9,066 nucleotides of DNA from Nitrosomonadaceae bacterium (GCA_024644425.1 JAHELA010000060.1:1-9066); one strand, 5' to 3'. Positions 1 through 6,533 are shown, numbered from the stretch's first letter. Numbers and translations are program-made. The notes: a model not told the origin generated them from the sequence alone.

Positions 1-14
1 GTCTTATTGGGGCC

Positions 15-560
15 CTACGTCTTAATAAAATGCTCACGATAATATTTCATTTCTGCAATTGAATCATAAATATCTGCTAAAGCCTCATGTTTACCTTGTT
101 TAGTTAATCCTGGAATAATATCTGGTTTCCAACGTTTGACTAATTCTTTGAGGGTGCTTACATCTAGATTGCGGTAATGAAAGTATGATTCTAATTGTGG
201 CATCGAGCGCGCCAAAAATCGTCGATCCTGACAAATAGAATTACCACACATAGGTGAAATCTTCGGTGGAACATATTTTTGTAGAAATGTGAGCATATTA
301 GATTCCACTTCGCTTTCCGCTTGCTTTGAAGCTTTTACTTTATCTATCAGGCCAGATTTTGTGTGGGTAGATTTATTCCATTTATCCATGTTTTCAAGCA
401 CAGAATCTAACTGAGATACTACCAGAACAGGCGCTTCTGCCACTACGTTCAATTGAGAGTCGGTTATTACCATGGCGACTTCTAGAATATGATCGCTATC
501 GGAATTGAGTCCACTCATCTCCATGTCTATCCAGATGAGGTTATTGTTAACTTGTGCCAT
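15..560 (-). CDS. orn: Oligoribonuclease (DEDDh 3'-5' exoribonuclease)
   Basis: Orn is a cytoplasmic 3'-5' exoribonuclease that degrades very short RNA oligomers, including pGpG from c-di-GMP turnover, to mononucleotides. The 181-residue product has the usual family length. The DEDDh active site is complete: Asp12 and Glu14 in WIDMEMSGL, Asp112 in NSICQDRRF, and His158 and Asp163 in KHEALADI. The ATG at 558-560 gives the expected N-terminus, with the first acidic motif about 10 residues in. No convincing Shine-Dalgarno site lies in front of it (AT-only leader). The gene is divergent from the M48 protease gene and ends 14 bp from the window edge, so its downstream neighbour is not visible. Identification is secure from the motifs; nothing is missing or broken. 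Confidence 0.97.
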   Translation of the reverse strand: MAQVNNNLIWIDMEMSGLNSDSDHILEVAMVITDSQLNVVAEAPVLVVSQLDSVLENMDKWNKSTHTKSGLIDKVKASKQAESEVESNMLTFLQKYVPPKISPMCGNSICQDRRFLARSMPQLESYFHYRNLDVSTLKELVKRWKPDIIPGLTKQGKHEALADIYDSIAEMKYYREHFIKT

Positions 561-662
561 AATGAAAATATATAACTTAAAATTTAATATGTAATTGTGT
601 CATATCAAAAGCAGTACGTCACTTTTTGACTTTATACTTTTTTTTGTGTTATTTCTTTAATT
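561..662. promoter_or_regulatory. Divergent intergenic region, orn / M48 protease
   Basis: This 102-bp AT-rich gap separates two genes transcribed away from each other, so it should hold promoters for both (inference). The AT core at 631-638 reads as a -10-like element on each strand: TATACT on plus (633-638) and TATAAA on minus (636-631). Neither has a convincing -35 at 16-18 bp. A TTGACT at 626-631 on plus could be a -35, but has only a poor TATTTC partner at 650-655. Neither flanking gene has a visible Shine-Dalgarno site. I cannot assign exact promoters. Confidence 0.35.
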
Positions 663-1940
663 ATGCATACTTTTACTATAGTTTTTCTTGTCATTCTAGT
701 ATTAACAATATTTATCAAGACCTGGTTAGCCTCAAGGCATATTCATTATGTACATGCACATCGTAACAGTGTGCCTGAAAATTTTTCCTCACAAATTAAT
801 CTTGAGGCACATCAGAAAGCAGCAGACTACACTTGTGCCAAGACTCGTTTGAATTATGCCAACATATTACTTGAGGCAGTTATATTATTGATACTTACTC
901 TTGGGGGTGGGTTGAATGTGTTAATAATTTTCTGGGCCAATTTAGTAAATAATTCAATAGCTCACGGCATAGCACTTATTCTAAGCACAATAGTATTAAT
1001 GGGAGTAATAGAGTTACCTATTAACTATTACCGGACTTTTGTAATTGAGAAAGAATTTGGCTTCAATAAAATGACACGTACTATGTTTTTTTCTGATCTT
1101 GTTAAGCAAGCCTCTTTGGGTATGTTGTTTGGTATACCGCTCTTGTTCTGTGTTCTATGGTTAATGGAGAAAATGGGGGAAAATTGGTGGCTTTATGTAT
1201 GGGTTATGTGGATGTTCTTTAATTTAATCATTTTGTCTATATACCCAACCTGGATTGCGCCATTATTCAACAAATTTACCCCCCTAGAAGATACGTCACT
1301 TAAGACTCGTATCGAACAGTTGATGCAAAAATGTGGGTTTAAATCTAGTGGTTTATTTGTGATGGATGGTTCTCGTCGAAGTAGCCATGGAAATGCCTAT
1401 TTTACTGGTTTTGGTAAAACGAAGCGCATTGTCTTTTTTGATACTTTACTTTCTCATCTTAGTGGGTCTGAAATTGAAGCGGTGTTGGCACATGAGTTAG
1501 GCCATTTTAAACGTCGTCATGTAATCAAACGTATTGCCTGGACTTTTGCTATGAGTCTGGTACTTTTGTTTGTACTGGGCCACCTAATGCAGCAGGATTG
1601 GTTTTATCAAGGATTGGGAATATCTGTATTGAATGAGACTTGGGCTACAGCGTCTTCACCTCCTACTGCCGTGGCACTATTACTATTTTTCTTAGTAATG
1701 CCCACATTTACTTTCATGTTCCAGCCACTATCGAGTTTATATTCTCGTAAGCATGAATTCGAAGCTGACGAATATGCTGCTGAGAAGTCATCTGCCAGTG
1801 ACCTTACTCAGGCACTCGTAAAGCTTTATAAGGATAATGCCGCTACACTTACCCCTGATCCGCTACATTCAGCATTTTACGATTCTCATCCACCTGCCAT
1901 GTTAAGAATAGCGCGATTACAAAACTTGGCGCATAATTAA
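663..1940 (+). CDS. M48 family integral membrane zinc metalloprotease (Ste24/CAAX protease 1-like)
   Basis: This is a membrane-embedded zinc endopeptidase of family M48, in the Ste24/FACE-1 branch rather than the shorter HtpX branch. The 425-residue product begins with a hydrophobic helix (about 4-22), followed by hydrophobic segments near 65-90, 100-120, 150-170 and 175-197. Next come the conserved GNAYFTGFGKTKRIVFFDTL region, the HELGH zinc motif (His277, Glu278, His281), two more hydrophobic helices (about 290-310 and 335-357), and the third zinc ligand Glu367 in EFEADEYA. Eukaryotic Ste24 trims CAAX-prenylated proteins. Bacteria generally lack such substrates, so membrane-protein quality control is the more likely role (inference). 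The ATG at 663 includes the first membrane helix, but no Shine-Dalgarno site is visible. It leads a plus-strand group with the PCD gene (60-bp gap) and rsgA. Confidence 0.92.
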   Translation: MHTFTIVFLVILVLTIFIKTWLASRHIHYVHAHRNSVPENFSSQINLEAHQKAADYTCAKTRLNYANILLEAVILLILTLGGGLNVLIIFWANLVNNSIAHGIALILSTIVLMGVIELPINYYRTFVIEKEFGFNKMTRTMFFSDLVKQASLGMLFGIPLLFCVLWLMEKMGENWWLYVWVMWMFFNLIILSIYPTWIAPLFNKFTPLEDTSLKTRIEQLMQKCGFKSSGLFVMDGSRRSSHGNAYFTGFGKTKRIVFFDTLLSHLSGSEIEAVLAHELGHFKRRHVIKRIAWTFAMSLVLLFVLGHLMQQDWFYQGLGISVLNETWATASSPPTAVALLLFFLVMPTFTFMFQPLSSLYSRKHEFEADEYAAEKSSASDLTQALVKLYKDNAATLTPDPLHSAFYDSHPPAMLRIARLQNLAHN

Positions 1941-2000
1941 CAATTAAAGGATAGATGATAATACTTTTTTTCTCTACAGCTACAATTTTCAGGAATAAAA

Positions 2001-2342
2001 ATGAATAACTCTTCTAATAGCCTCGTTACAAAACACTGTAAACCTTGTGAAGGAGGTGTGTCACCTCTTTCAGCCGAAGAAATTACAAAAATGATTCAGC
2101 AGCTTGAAGGATGGGATCTTTTCGATAGATTGATAGGGAAAGTTTATACTTTTACAAATTACTATCAGACAATGGCATTTGTTAACGCAGTAGCATGGGT
2201 CTCTCACCGGGAAGATCATCATCCTGACATGATTGTTAGTTACAATAAATGTCGGGTAGAATACACGACTCATTCCGTAGGCGGTTTATCCGAGAATGAT
2301 TTTATTTGTGCGGCAAAGGTTGATGCCCAATTTAAGATTTGA
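2001..2342 (+). CDS. Pterin-4a-carbinolamine dehydratase (PCD/DCoH family)
   Basis: The family enzyme dehydrates 4a-hydroxytetrahydrobiopterin to quinonoid dihydropterin, recycling the cofactor of aromatic amino acid hydroxylases. Some bacterial members appear to serve other pterin or molybdopterin roles. The 113-residue protein carries the N-terminal CKPCEGGVSPLS element (13-24) and LEGWD (35-39). It has the full active-site pattern: His69-x3-His73-His74-Pro75, Tyr81, His91 and Asp100, with THSVGGLSEND at 90-100. The ATG at 2001 has an AGGA ribosome-binding site at 1991-1994, six bases upstream. Its TGA stop overlaps the TTG start of rsgA, so translation of the two is probably coupled. No aromatic amino acid hydroxylase is visible here, so the pterin substrate pathway is unknown. 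phhB would be the symbol if it partners a phenylalanine hydroxylase. Confidence 0.93.
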   Translation: MNNSSNSLVTKHCKPCEGGVSPLSAEEITKMIQQLEGWDLFDRLIGKVYTFTNYYQTMAFVNAVAWVSHREDHHPDMIVSYNKCRVEYTTHSVGGLSENDFICAAKVDAQFKI

Positions 2343-3250
2343 GTTTAGCACCCAGTTTTACATCTGACTTATCTCCATCAATATCGGGACAAATAGTTGC
2401 TGCATTTGGCAGGCAGTATTTAGTTGAATTTGAGAATGGAGAAATTCTTTCCTGTGTGATGCGTGGTAAGAAAGGTGGAGCAGTTTGTGGTGATCAAGTT
2501 GAGGTTCAGTACACCACGATAGGGCAGGGTGTCATTGAGAACATCTTGCCTCGAAGTACTCTGTTGTATCGCAGCAATGCTTTTCGTGAAAAACTTATCG
2601 CTGCTAATATTACTCAAATCATTATAGTGTTAGCAGCGGTTCCTAGCTTCAATGAAGAATTAGTAAACCGTTGTCTCGCTGCTGCTGAGAATCAGAGCAT
2701 TAAAGCTTTAATAGTACTTAACAAGACTGATCTAATTGTGCCTACGCGTACTGCAATAGCTTCCCTATCACTCTACCAAAAACTGGGTTATACACTATTA
2801 CAACTTAGCGCTAAAAAGGATATCGCGTTACTTTTGCCGTATCTACAAGGTCATCTAAGTGTTCTGGTTGGTCAGTCCGGGATGGGGAAATCTACCATCA
2901 TCAATGCTCTAATTCCCGCTGCTGATCGCGTTACAGCTGAAATTTCTACTGCACTAAATGCCGGGCGCCACACTACCACTCACGCACGACTTTACCATCT
3001 TAATAATAATAGTCATGTTATTGATTCCCCTGGAATGCAGGAATTTGGTATACATCATATTAACAATACAAACTTGGCATGGGGATTCGTCGAATTTCAT
3101 CCTTATATAGGGCAATGTAAATTTGGTGATTGTCTTCACATTAGCGAACCAGGTTGCGCATTAGTACAAGCGGTTCAAGATAGAAAAATTGATATACGTC
3201 GCCTCGGTTTCTATCGCAACCTAATTAATTCACGTTTAAATGTAGTGTAA
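2339..3250 (+). CDS. rsgA: Small ribosomal subunit biogenesis GTPase RsgA
   Basis: RsgA (YjeQ/YloQ) is a circularly permuted GTPase that binds the 30S subunit late in assembly and couples GTP hydrolysis to release of maturation factors. The 303 residues run as an N-terminal OB-fold (about 15-65), then permuted G motifs: G4 NKTD (128-131), G5 SAK (about 157-159), G1 GQSGMGKST (178-186) and G3 DSPG (229-232). A C-terminal zinc knuckle follows: Cys260, Cys265, His267, Cys273 in CKFGDCLHISEPGC. The start is TTG at 2339-2341, inside the TTGA overlap with the PCD stop. It is the only start that keeps the whole OB-fold, since the next in-frame Met is around residue 41. No Shine-Dalgarno site is close; an AAGG at 2316-2319 is too far. 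Translational reinitiation from the PCD gene is therefore likely. The gene converges on the carbonic anhydrase gene with 23 bp between. Confidence 0.96.
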   Translation: MSLAPSFTSDLSPSISGQIVAAFGRQYLVEFENGEILSCVMRGKKGGAVCGDQVEVQYTTIGQGVIENILPRSTLLYRSNAFREKLIAANITQIIIVLAAVPSFNEELVNRCLAAAENQSIKALIVLNKTDLIVPTRTAIASLSLYQKLGYTLLQLSAKKDIALLLPYLQGHLSVLVGQSGMGKSTIINALIPAADRVTAEISTALNAGRHTTTHARLYHLNNNSHVIDSPGMQEFGIHHINNTNLAWGFVEFHPYIGQCKFGDCLHISEPGCALVQAVQDRKIDIRRLGFYRNLINSRLNVV

Positions 3251-3273
3251 GTTTTTTTTGTGATGTTTTGATA

Positions 3274-4053
3274 CTAATCAATGCCGCGAGAAAATACACC
3301 CTGAATATGTCGGGCATTATTACCCTCAATAGTGCTGATTGTTATAATCTGCTCCGGAGATGCTTCTACAATAGGTTTAAAAACAAACCACTGTACCGTT
3401 TCAGTGTACGGTGGTGTTGTTAATGACCCCTGGTAATGATAGAAGTTTCCAACATCATGTAATTCATCACTGGAAAACAAGTCATCTAACTTAACTGTTC
3501 CTTCTTCTAAAGGAGTCAGGGAATGCTCTTTTTTTGGTATCAGATTTAAAAATTCGTCAATAAATTTATTAGCCTGACCCTCTTTGAATAGAATACCAAT
3601 CACTAGGTAGCGGGGAGTACCATTCTTATCTTCGGGAGGTTTCATGGTGACAATATGCATTTCCATCGGGTAAGTTATCCCGTCAATCAGATGTTCAGAG
3701 GGTGTATGAAAATGCATTTGCTTAAAATCATACGTTATCCCTTCATAGGAAATTGTACTGCCTTCAGCAAAATCTAGTTGTACAGTATAGCCTAAGTTTT
3801 CAACCGCTTTTATCTTATCCTGATAGTGGAAAGTTATTTCATGTGTATTTGTAGAAACCTCTCTGAAAGAACGAATGTTAATTGGAGATTGTATTAATCC
3901 ATGATCTAGATCTGGCTGCAAATAAAGCGTATTCTTTTTATTTATTGGTTTAGTTGTATGAGAAGTATTATCTTTTGTTTGTTTAAAATTAGCGCAAGCA
4001 GTTAGCGATAAAGTAAAACTTATTAATAGATAAACTAGAATTCTCTTTGACAC
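3274..4053 (-). CDS. Alpha-class carbonic anhydrase, predicted lipoprotein
   Basis: The family interconverts CO2 and bicarbonate with a zinc hydroxide. I start it at GTG 4053 because AAGGAG (4061-4066) lies seven bases upstream. The resulting 259 residues open with a compact lipoprotein signal: MSKR, a hydrophobic stretch, then lipobox LTAC with acylated Cys20. Sequence after Cys20 is polar, and the catalytic domain begins near QSPINI (55-60). Zinc ligands are His114 and His116 (HFH) and His133 (MEMH). Glu120 in PSEH matches Glu106 of human CA II, and GSLTTPP (209-215) holds the Thr199 equivalent. At the His64 proton-shuttle position, aligned through VENLGYTV, there is Tyr89. The usual WGY...GP..W N-terminal segment is absent. 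The frame extends upstream to a TTG at 4107 overlapping the hemE stop, but that would put 18 extra residues before the signal peptide. It follows hemE by 50 bp on the same strand. Confidence 0.92.
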   Translation of the reverse strand: MSKRILVYLLISFTLSLTACANFKQTKDNTSHTTKPINKKNTLYLQPDLDHGLIQSPINIRSFREVSTNTHEITFHYQDKIKAVENLGYTVQLDFAEGSTISYEGITYDFKQMHFHTPSEHLIDGITYPMEMHIVTMKPPEDKNGTPRYLVIGILFKEGQANKFIDEFLNLIPKKEHSLTPLEEGTVKLDDLFSSDELHDVGNFYHYQGSLTTPPYTETVQWFVFKPIVEASPEQIITISTIEGNNARHIQGVFSRGID

Positions 4054-4060
4054 AATAAAT

Positions 4061-4066
4061 CTCCTT
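4061..4066 (-). promoter_or_regulatory. Shine-Dalgarno site that sets the carbonic anhydrase start
   Basis: On the minus strand this reads AAGGAG, seven bases before GTG 4053. It is the strongest ribosome-binding site in the window, where most genes have weak or none. It supports the GTG start over the upstream in-frame TTG at 4107. A perfect TATAAT lies just upstream (4078-4073), but without a -35 at normal spacing. It would place the transcript start almost on the Shine-Dalgarno site, so I do not call a promoter from it. Confidence 0.8.
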
Positions 4067-4103
4067 TGGACTATTATATTGGAAATTATTTGTATAATTA
4101 GTT

Positions 4104-5165
4104 TCAATGATATTTCTTGCTAAGAGTATGAACGGCATCTACCAAGGACTGAGCACCTTCTGGTGGTGTAAATTGAGAAATACCGTGCCCAAGATTAAAT
4201 ACGTGCCCGTTGCCATTGCCATAATCCTCTAGGATTTTTCCTGCTTCGGAAGTTATTACTTCTGGTGTTGAGAATAATATTGCGGGATCAAGGTTACCCT
4301 GTAAAGCAACTTTGTCGCCTATACGTCTACGGGCTTCAGAAATGTTTATAGTCCAATCAAGCCCTACTGCATCACATCCGCTGTTAGCAATACCTTCTAG
4401 CCATAATCCACCACCCTTAGTGAAAATAATGCTGGGAACGCGTTCACCATCGTGTTCACGTTTTAGTCCCGCTAATATTTCAGTCATATAGTGTAAGGAA
4501 AATTTTTGGTAGGCTGTATGTGAAAGTACTCCACCCCAAGTATCAAATATCATTACAGCTTGCGCACCAGATTCAATTTGTGCATTCAGGTAAGCAGTCA
4601 CAGACTTGGCATTGATGTCTAGGATATGATGTAAAAGGTCAGGCCGTTGGTAGAGCATTGTTTTGATTTGGCGAAAATCAGTGCCGCCACAACCTTCTAT
4701 CATATAGCAGGCAAGCGTAAATGGGCTTCCAGAAAAACCAATCAACGGTACTTGATTATCTAAGGTTTTACGAATTTGCGATACTGCATCCATCACATAA
4801 TTTAAGTGTACAGCAGGATCTGGCATCGCAAGTGAGCGAATTTCCCATTCTTCACGTAAGGGGCGCTCAAATTTTGGTCCTTCGCCTTCGGCAAAATAAA
4901 GTCCAAGCCCCATTGCGTCTGGTATCGTGAGAATATCAGAAAACAAAATTGCCGCATCTAACGGGAAGCGTGCCAGAGGTTGCATGGTAACTTCAGTAGC
5001 AAAGTCTGGATTCTTACATAGGGACAGAAAATCACCGGCGCGAGCTCGAGTCTTATTGTATTCTGGAAGATAGCGTCCGGCCTGGCGCATTAACCATACC
5101 GGTGTGTATTTGGTAGGCTGTCGTAGCAGTGCTTTAAGTAATGTATTGTTTCTTGGTTTTGTCAT
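4104..5165 (-). CDS. hemE: Uroporphyrinogen decarboxylase
   Basis: HemE removes the four acetate carboxyl groups of uroporphyrinogen III to give coproporphyrinogen III, the committed cytoplasmic step toward heme. The 353 residues match the family length. The N-terminal signature PVWLMRQAGRYLPEY (22-36) supplies substrate-binding Arg27 and Arg31. Catalytic Asp77 sits in LFSDIL. The second signature, GFSGSPFTLACYMIEG (143-158), includes Tyr154. DTWGG lies mid-protein and His327 is in NLGHGI near the end. The start is ATG 5165, nine or so residues before conserved family sequence; its ribosome-binding site is weak. It is preceded by a 252-bp gap with a terminator-like hairpin, so it probably has its own promoter and heads the hemE-carbonic anhydrase unit. 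Confidence 0.97.
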   Translation of the reverse strand: MTKPRNNTLLKALLRQPTKYTPVWLMRQAGRYLPEYNKTRARAGDFLSLCKNPDFATEVTMQPLARFPLDAAILFSDILTIPDAMGLGLYFAEGEGPKFERPLREEWEIRSLAMPDPAVHLNYVMDAVSQIRKTLDNQVPLIGFSGSPFTLACYMIEGCGGTDFRQIKTMLYQRPDLLHHILDINAKSVTAYLNAQIESGAQAVMIFDTWGGVLSHTAYQKFSLHYMTEILAGLKREHDGERVPSIIFTKGGGLWLEGIANSGCDAVGLDWTINISEARRRIGDKVALQGNLDPAILFSTPEVITSEAGKILEDYGNGNGHVFNLGHGISQFTPPEGAQSLVDAVHTLSKKYH

Positions 5166-5234
5166 TCGGAAACTTACTGGATTCTAGCCTATAAATTTTT
5201 GGTTTGTATCACTATGAAGTGGGGTAGGGAAAAC

Positions 5235-5252
5235 GAATCTTATTAGAGATTC
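5235..5252. repeat. Perfect 6-bp inverted repeat upstream of hemE
   Basis: GAATCT (5235-5240) and AGATTC (5247-5252) are exact inverted copies separated by TATTAG. The site lies about 70 bp upstream of the hemE start, where an operator or a small 5'-leader hairpin could sit. The centre-to-centre spacing of about 12 bp would suit a dimeric regulator, but I recognise no known consensus and a short AT-rich repeat can arise by chance. Confidence 0.4.
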
Positions 5253-5280
5253 ATCAGTCTTCTTACAATACCAATTTTAC

Positions 5281-5313
5281 AAAAACGAAGATCATAACAG
5301 TGATCGTCTTTTT
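5281..5313 (-). terminator. Candidate rho-independent terminator after dgt
   Basis: Read on the minus strand, an imperfect stem pairs GACGATCA (5308-5301) with TGATCTTC (5294-5287) around the loop CTGTTA, with one internal mismatch. A run of five T follows, one base after the stem (5285-5281). It lies about 105 bp downstream of the dgt stop and 116 bp upstream of hemE, the right place to end the aroK-aroB-dgt transcript before the hemE promoter. The stem is not GC-rich, so the call is moderate. The plus strand also has a T run (5309-5313), but no plus-strand gene reads into it. Confidence 0.5.
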
Positions 5314-5385
5314 CGTACACAATTAAGTGCGATGTTCAGATAGAATAACTAACGTTTGTTGTTTTTAACTCTTCTATCAAATTTC

Positions 5386-5422
5386 AATAAAATTAAAGAA
5401 TCATTGTTTATTTAATTTTATT
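5386..5422. repeat. 12-bp all-A/T perfect inverted repeat over the dgt stop codon
   Basis: AATAAAATTAAA (5386-5397) and TTTAATTTTATT (5411-5422) are exact reverse complements around a 13-base spacer. The right arm contains the dgt TAA stop (5418-5420) and two bases of its last codon. In the dgt mRNA it would form an AT-only hairpin starting at the stop codon. It has no GC stem and no clean U-tract, so I do not call it a terminator. It may be a 3'-end stability structure or a result of AT-rich composition. Confidence 0.6.
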
Positions 5423-6533
5423 CAATTGTAATTAGTCTTTTGTATTCTCTAATTGCATAGCGATCCGTCATTCCAGCAATGTAGTCGGCTATTGTTTGGT
5501 ACTTGTTTTTGTGCGCTTTTGCTTGATATTTTGTAGGTAATAATTGCGTTTCTTCATTGAAAATATTAAATAGCATCTCTACAATATGGTGTGCTTTGTT
5601 ACTCATACGCGCTACTTGATAGTGTTGGTAAAGGTTATTACGTAGGAATTCTTTTAATTCTTGTTGTTCATGCTTTATTTTCTTGCTAAAGCTAATTAGT
5701 TGTGGTGCTGCGTTAACACATTTCAAGCTATGTATCTCAGCCCTTTCAATATTGGCTGTACTTTGTTTGGTTAAATCTGCTACTAAAGTATTTATCATAC
5801 GTCTAACTGTTTCATGAATTAGCCTTCGCCCTAAGATTTCAGGGTATTGTTTCTTTGTCATTGCTAGGTGGCGGGAAAAAATACTAATTTCCTCTAATTG
5901 TTCTTGAGTAATTAAACCAGAACGTAGGCCGTCATCTACATCGTGATTGTTATACGCAATCTCATCAGCAAGATTAGTGAGTTGTGCTTCTAGAGAAGGT
6001 CTTTGATTCGCAAGAAAACGTTCACCCAGTTTACCTAATTTTTTAGCATTTTTCTTTGCACAATGTTTTAGTATACCTTCACGGGTTTCAAAGCATAGGT
6101 TTAGTCCATCAAAGGCTCCATACCTTTCTTCTAGTACATCTACAACGCGAAGTGATTGTAGGTTGTGTTCAAAGCCACCATACTTTTTCATGCATTTATT
6201 TAATGCATCCTGGCCAGCATGGCCAAATGGAGTGTGACCCAAGTCATGAGCTAGCGCTATGGCCTCAACCAAATCTTCGTTAAGATGAAGGTTGCGGGCA
6301 ACCGAACGGCCAATTTGAGCTACTTCTAAAGTATGCGTTAAACGTGTACGAAACAAGTCTCCCTCATGGTTTACAAAAACCTGAGTTTTGTATTCGAGTC
6401 TACGGAAGGCTGTTGAATGAATTATACGGTCTCGGTCACGCTGAAACTCACTTCGTTCTAGAGGAGGTGGTTCCTTAATACAACGTCCTCTCGAATTTTT
6501 TGATGATACTGCATAGGACGCTAAATCATTCAT
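5418..6533 (-). CDS. dgt: dGTPase-like HD-domain dNTP triphosphohydrolase
   Basis: The family hydrolyses deoxynucleoside triphosphates, typically dGTP, to the nucleoside and tripolyphosphate, affecting dNTP pools. The HD metal site is complete: His67 in RLTHTLEVAQ, His96-Asp97 in AHDLGHTPFGHAGQDAL, and Asp190 in LADEIAYNNHDVDDGL. The family N-terminal element RDRDRIIHSTAFRRLEYKTQVF lies at about 32-53. At 371 residues it belongs to the shorter 'dGTPase-like' group, not the roughly 500-residue E. coli Dgt type, so substrate preference may be broader. The ATG start at 6533 overlaps the end of aroB by 8 bp (ATGAATGA) and it has no separate ribosome-binding site, so translational coupling is likely. 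It is the last gene of aroK-aroB-dgt. Confidence 0.94.
   Translation of the reverse strand: MNDLASYAVSSKNSRGRCIKEPPPLERSEFQRDRDRIIHSTAFRRLEYKTQVFVNHEGDLFRTRLTHTLEVAQIGRSVARNLHLNEDLVEAIALAHDLGHTPFGHAGQDALNKCMKKYGGFEHNLQSLRVVDVLEERYGAFDGLNLCFETREGILKHCAKKNAKKLGKLGERFLANQRPSLEAQLTNLADEIAYNNHDVDDGLRSGLITQEQLEEISIFSRHLAMTKKQYPEILGRRLIHETVRRMINTLVADLTKQSTANIERAEIHSLKCVNAAPQLISFSKKIKHEQQELKEFLRNNLYQHYQVARMSNKAHHIVEMLFNIFNEETQLLPTKYQAKAHKNKYQTIADYIAGMTDRYAIREYKRLITIE

Noticed and set aside
663..1940. Annotation as HtpX
   Set aside because: HtpX is about 290 residues with fewer membrane helices. The 425-residue length, multi-helix N-terminal half and GNAYFTGFG region fit the Ste24/FACE-1 branch of M48.
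2070..2273. Minus-strand open frame of 67 codons inside the PCD gene
   Set aside because: It lies entirely opposite a well-conserved gene, resembles no family and has no ribosome-binding site; it is a shadow. The same holds for the antisense frames at 2420-2617, 2954-3139, 4721-4930, 6056-6283 and 8433-8693.
3251..3273. T8 run (3252-3259) after rsgA as an intrinsic terminator
   Set aside because: Only a three-base CAC/GTG stem precedes it, too weak to call; the 23-bp convergent gap shows no clear hairpin.
4073..4078. Perfect TATAAT (minus strand) as a separate carbonic anhydrase promoter
   Set aside because: There is no -35 at 16-18 bp; the only TTGAAA is 23 bp away, and the start point would nearly coincide with the Shine-Dalgarno site.
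4054..4107. Longer carbonic anhydrase starting at TTG 4107
   Set aside because: It would add 18 residues in front of a good lipoprotein signal, and an AAGGAG site clearly serves GTG 4053.
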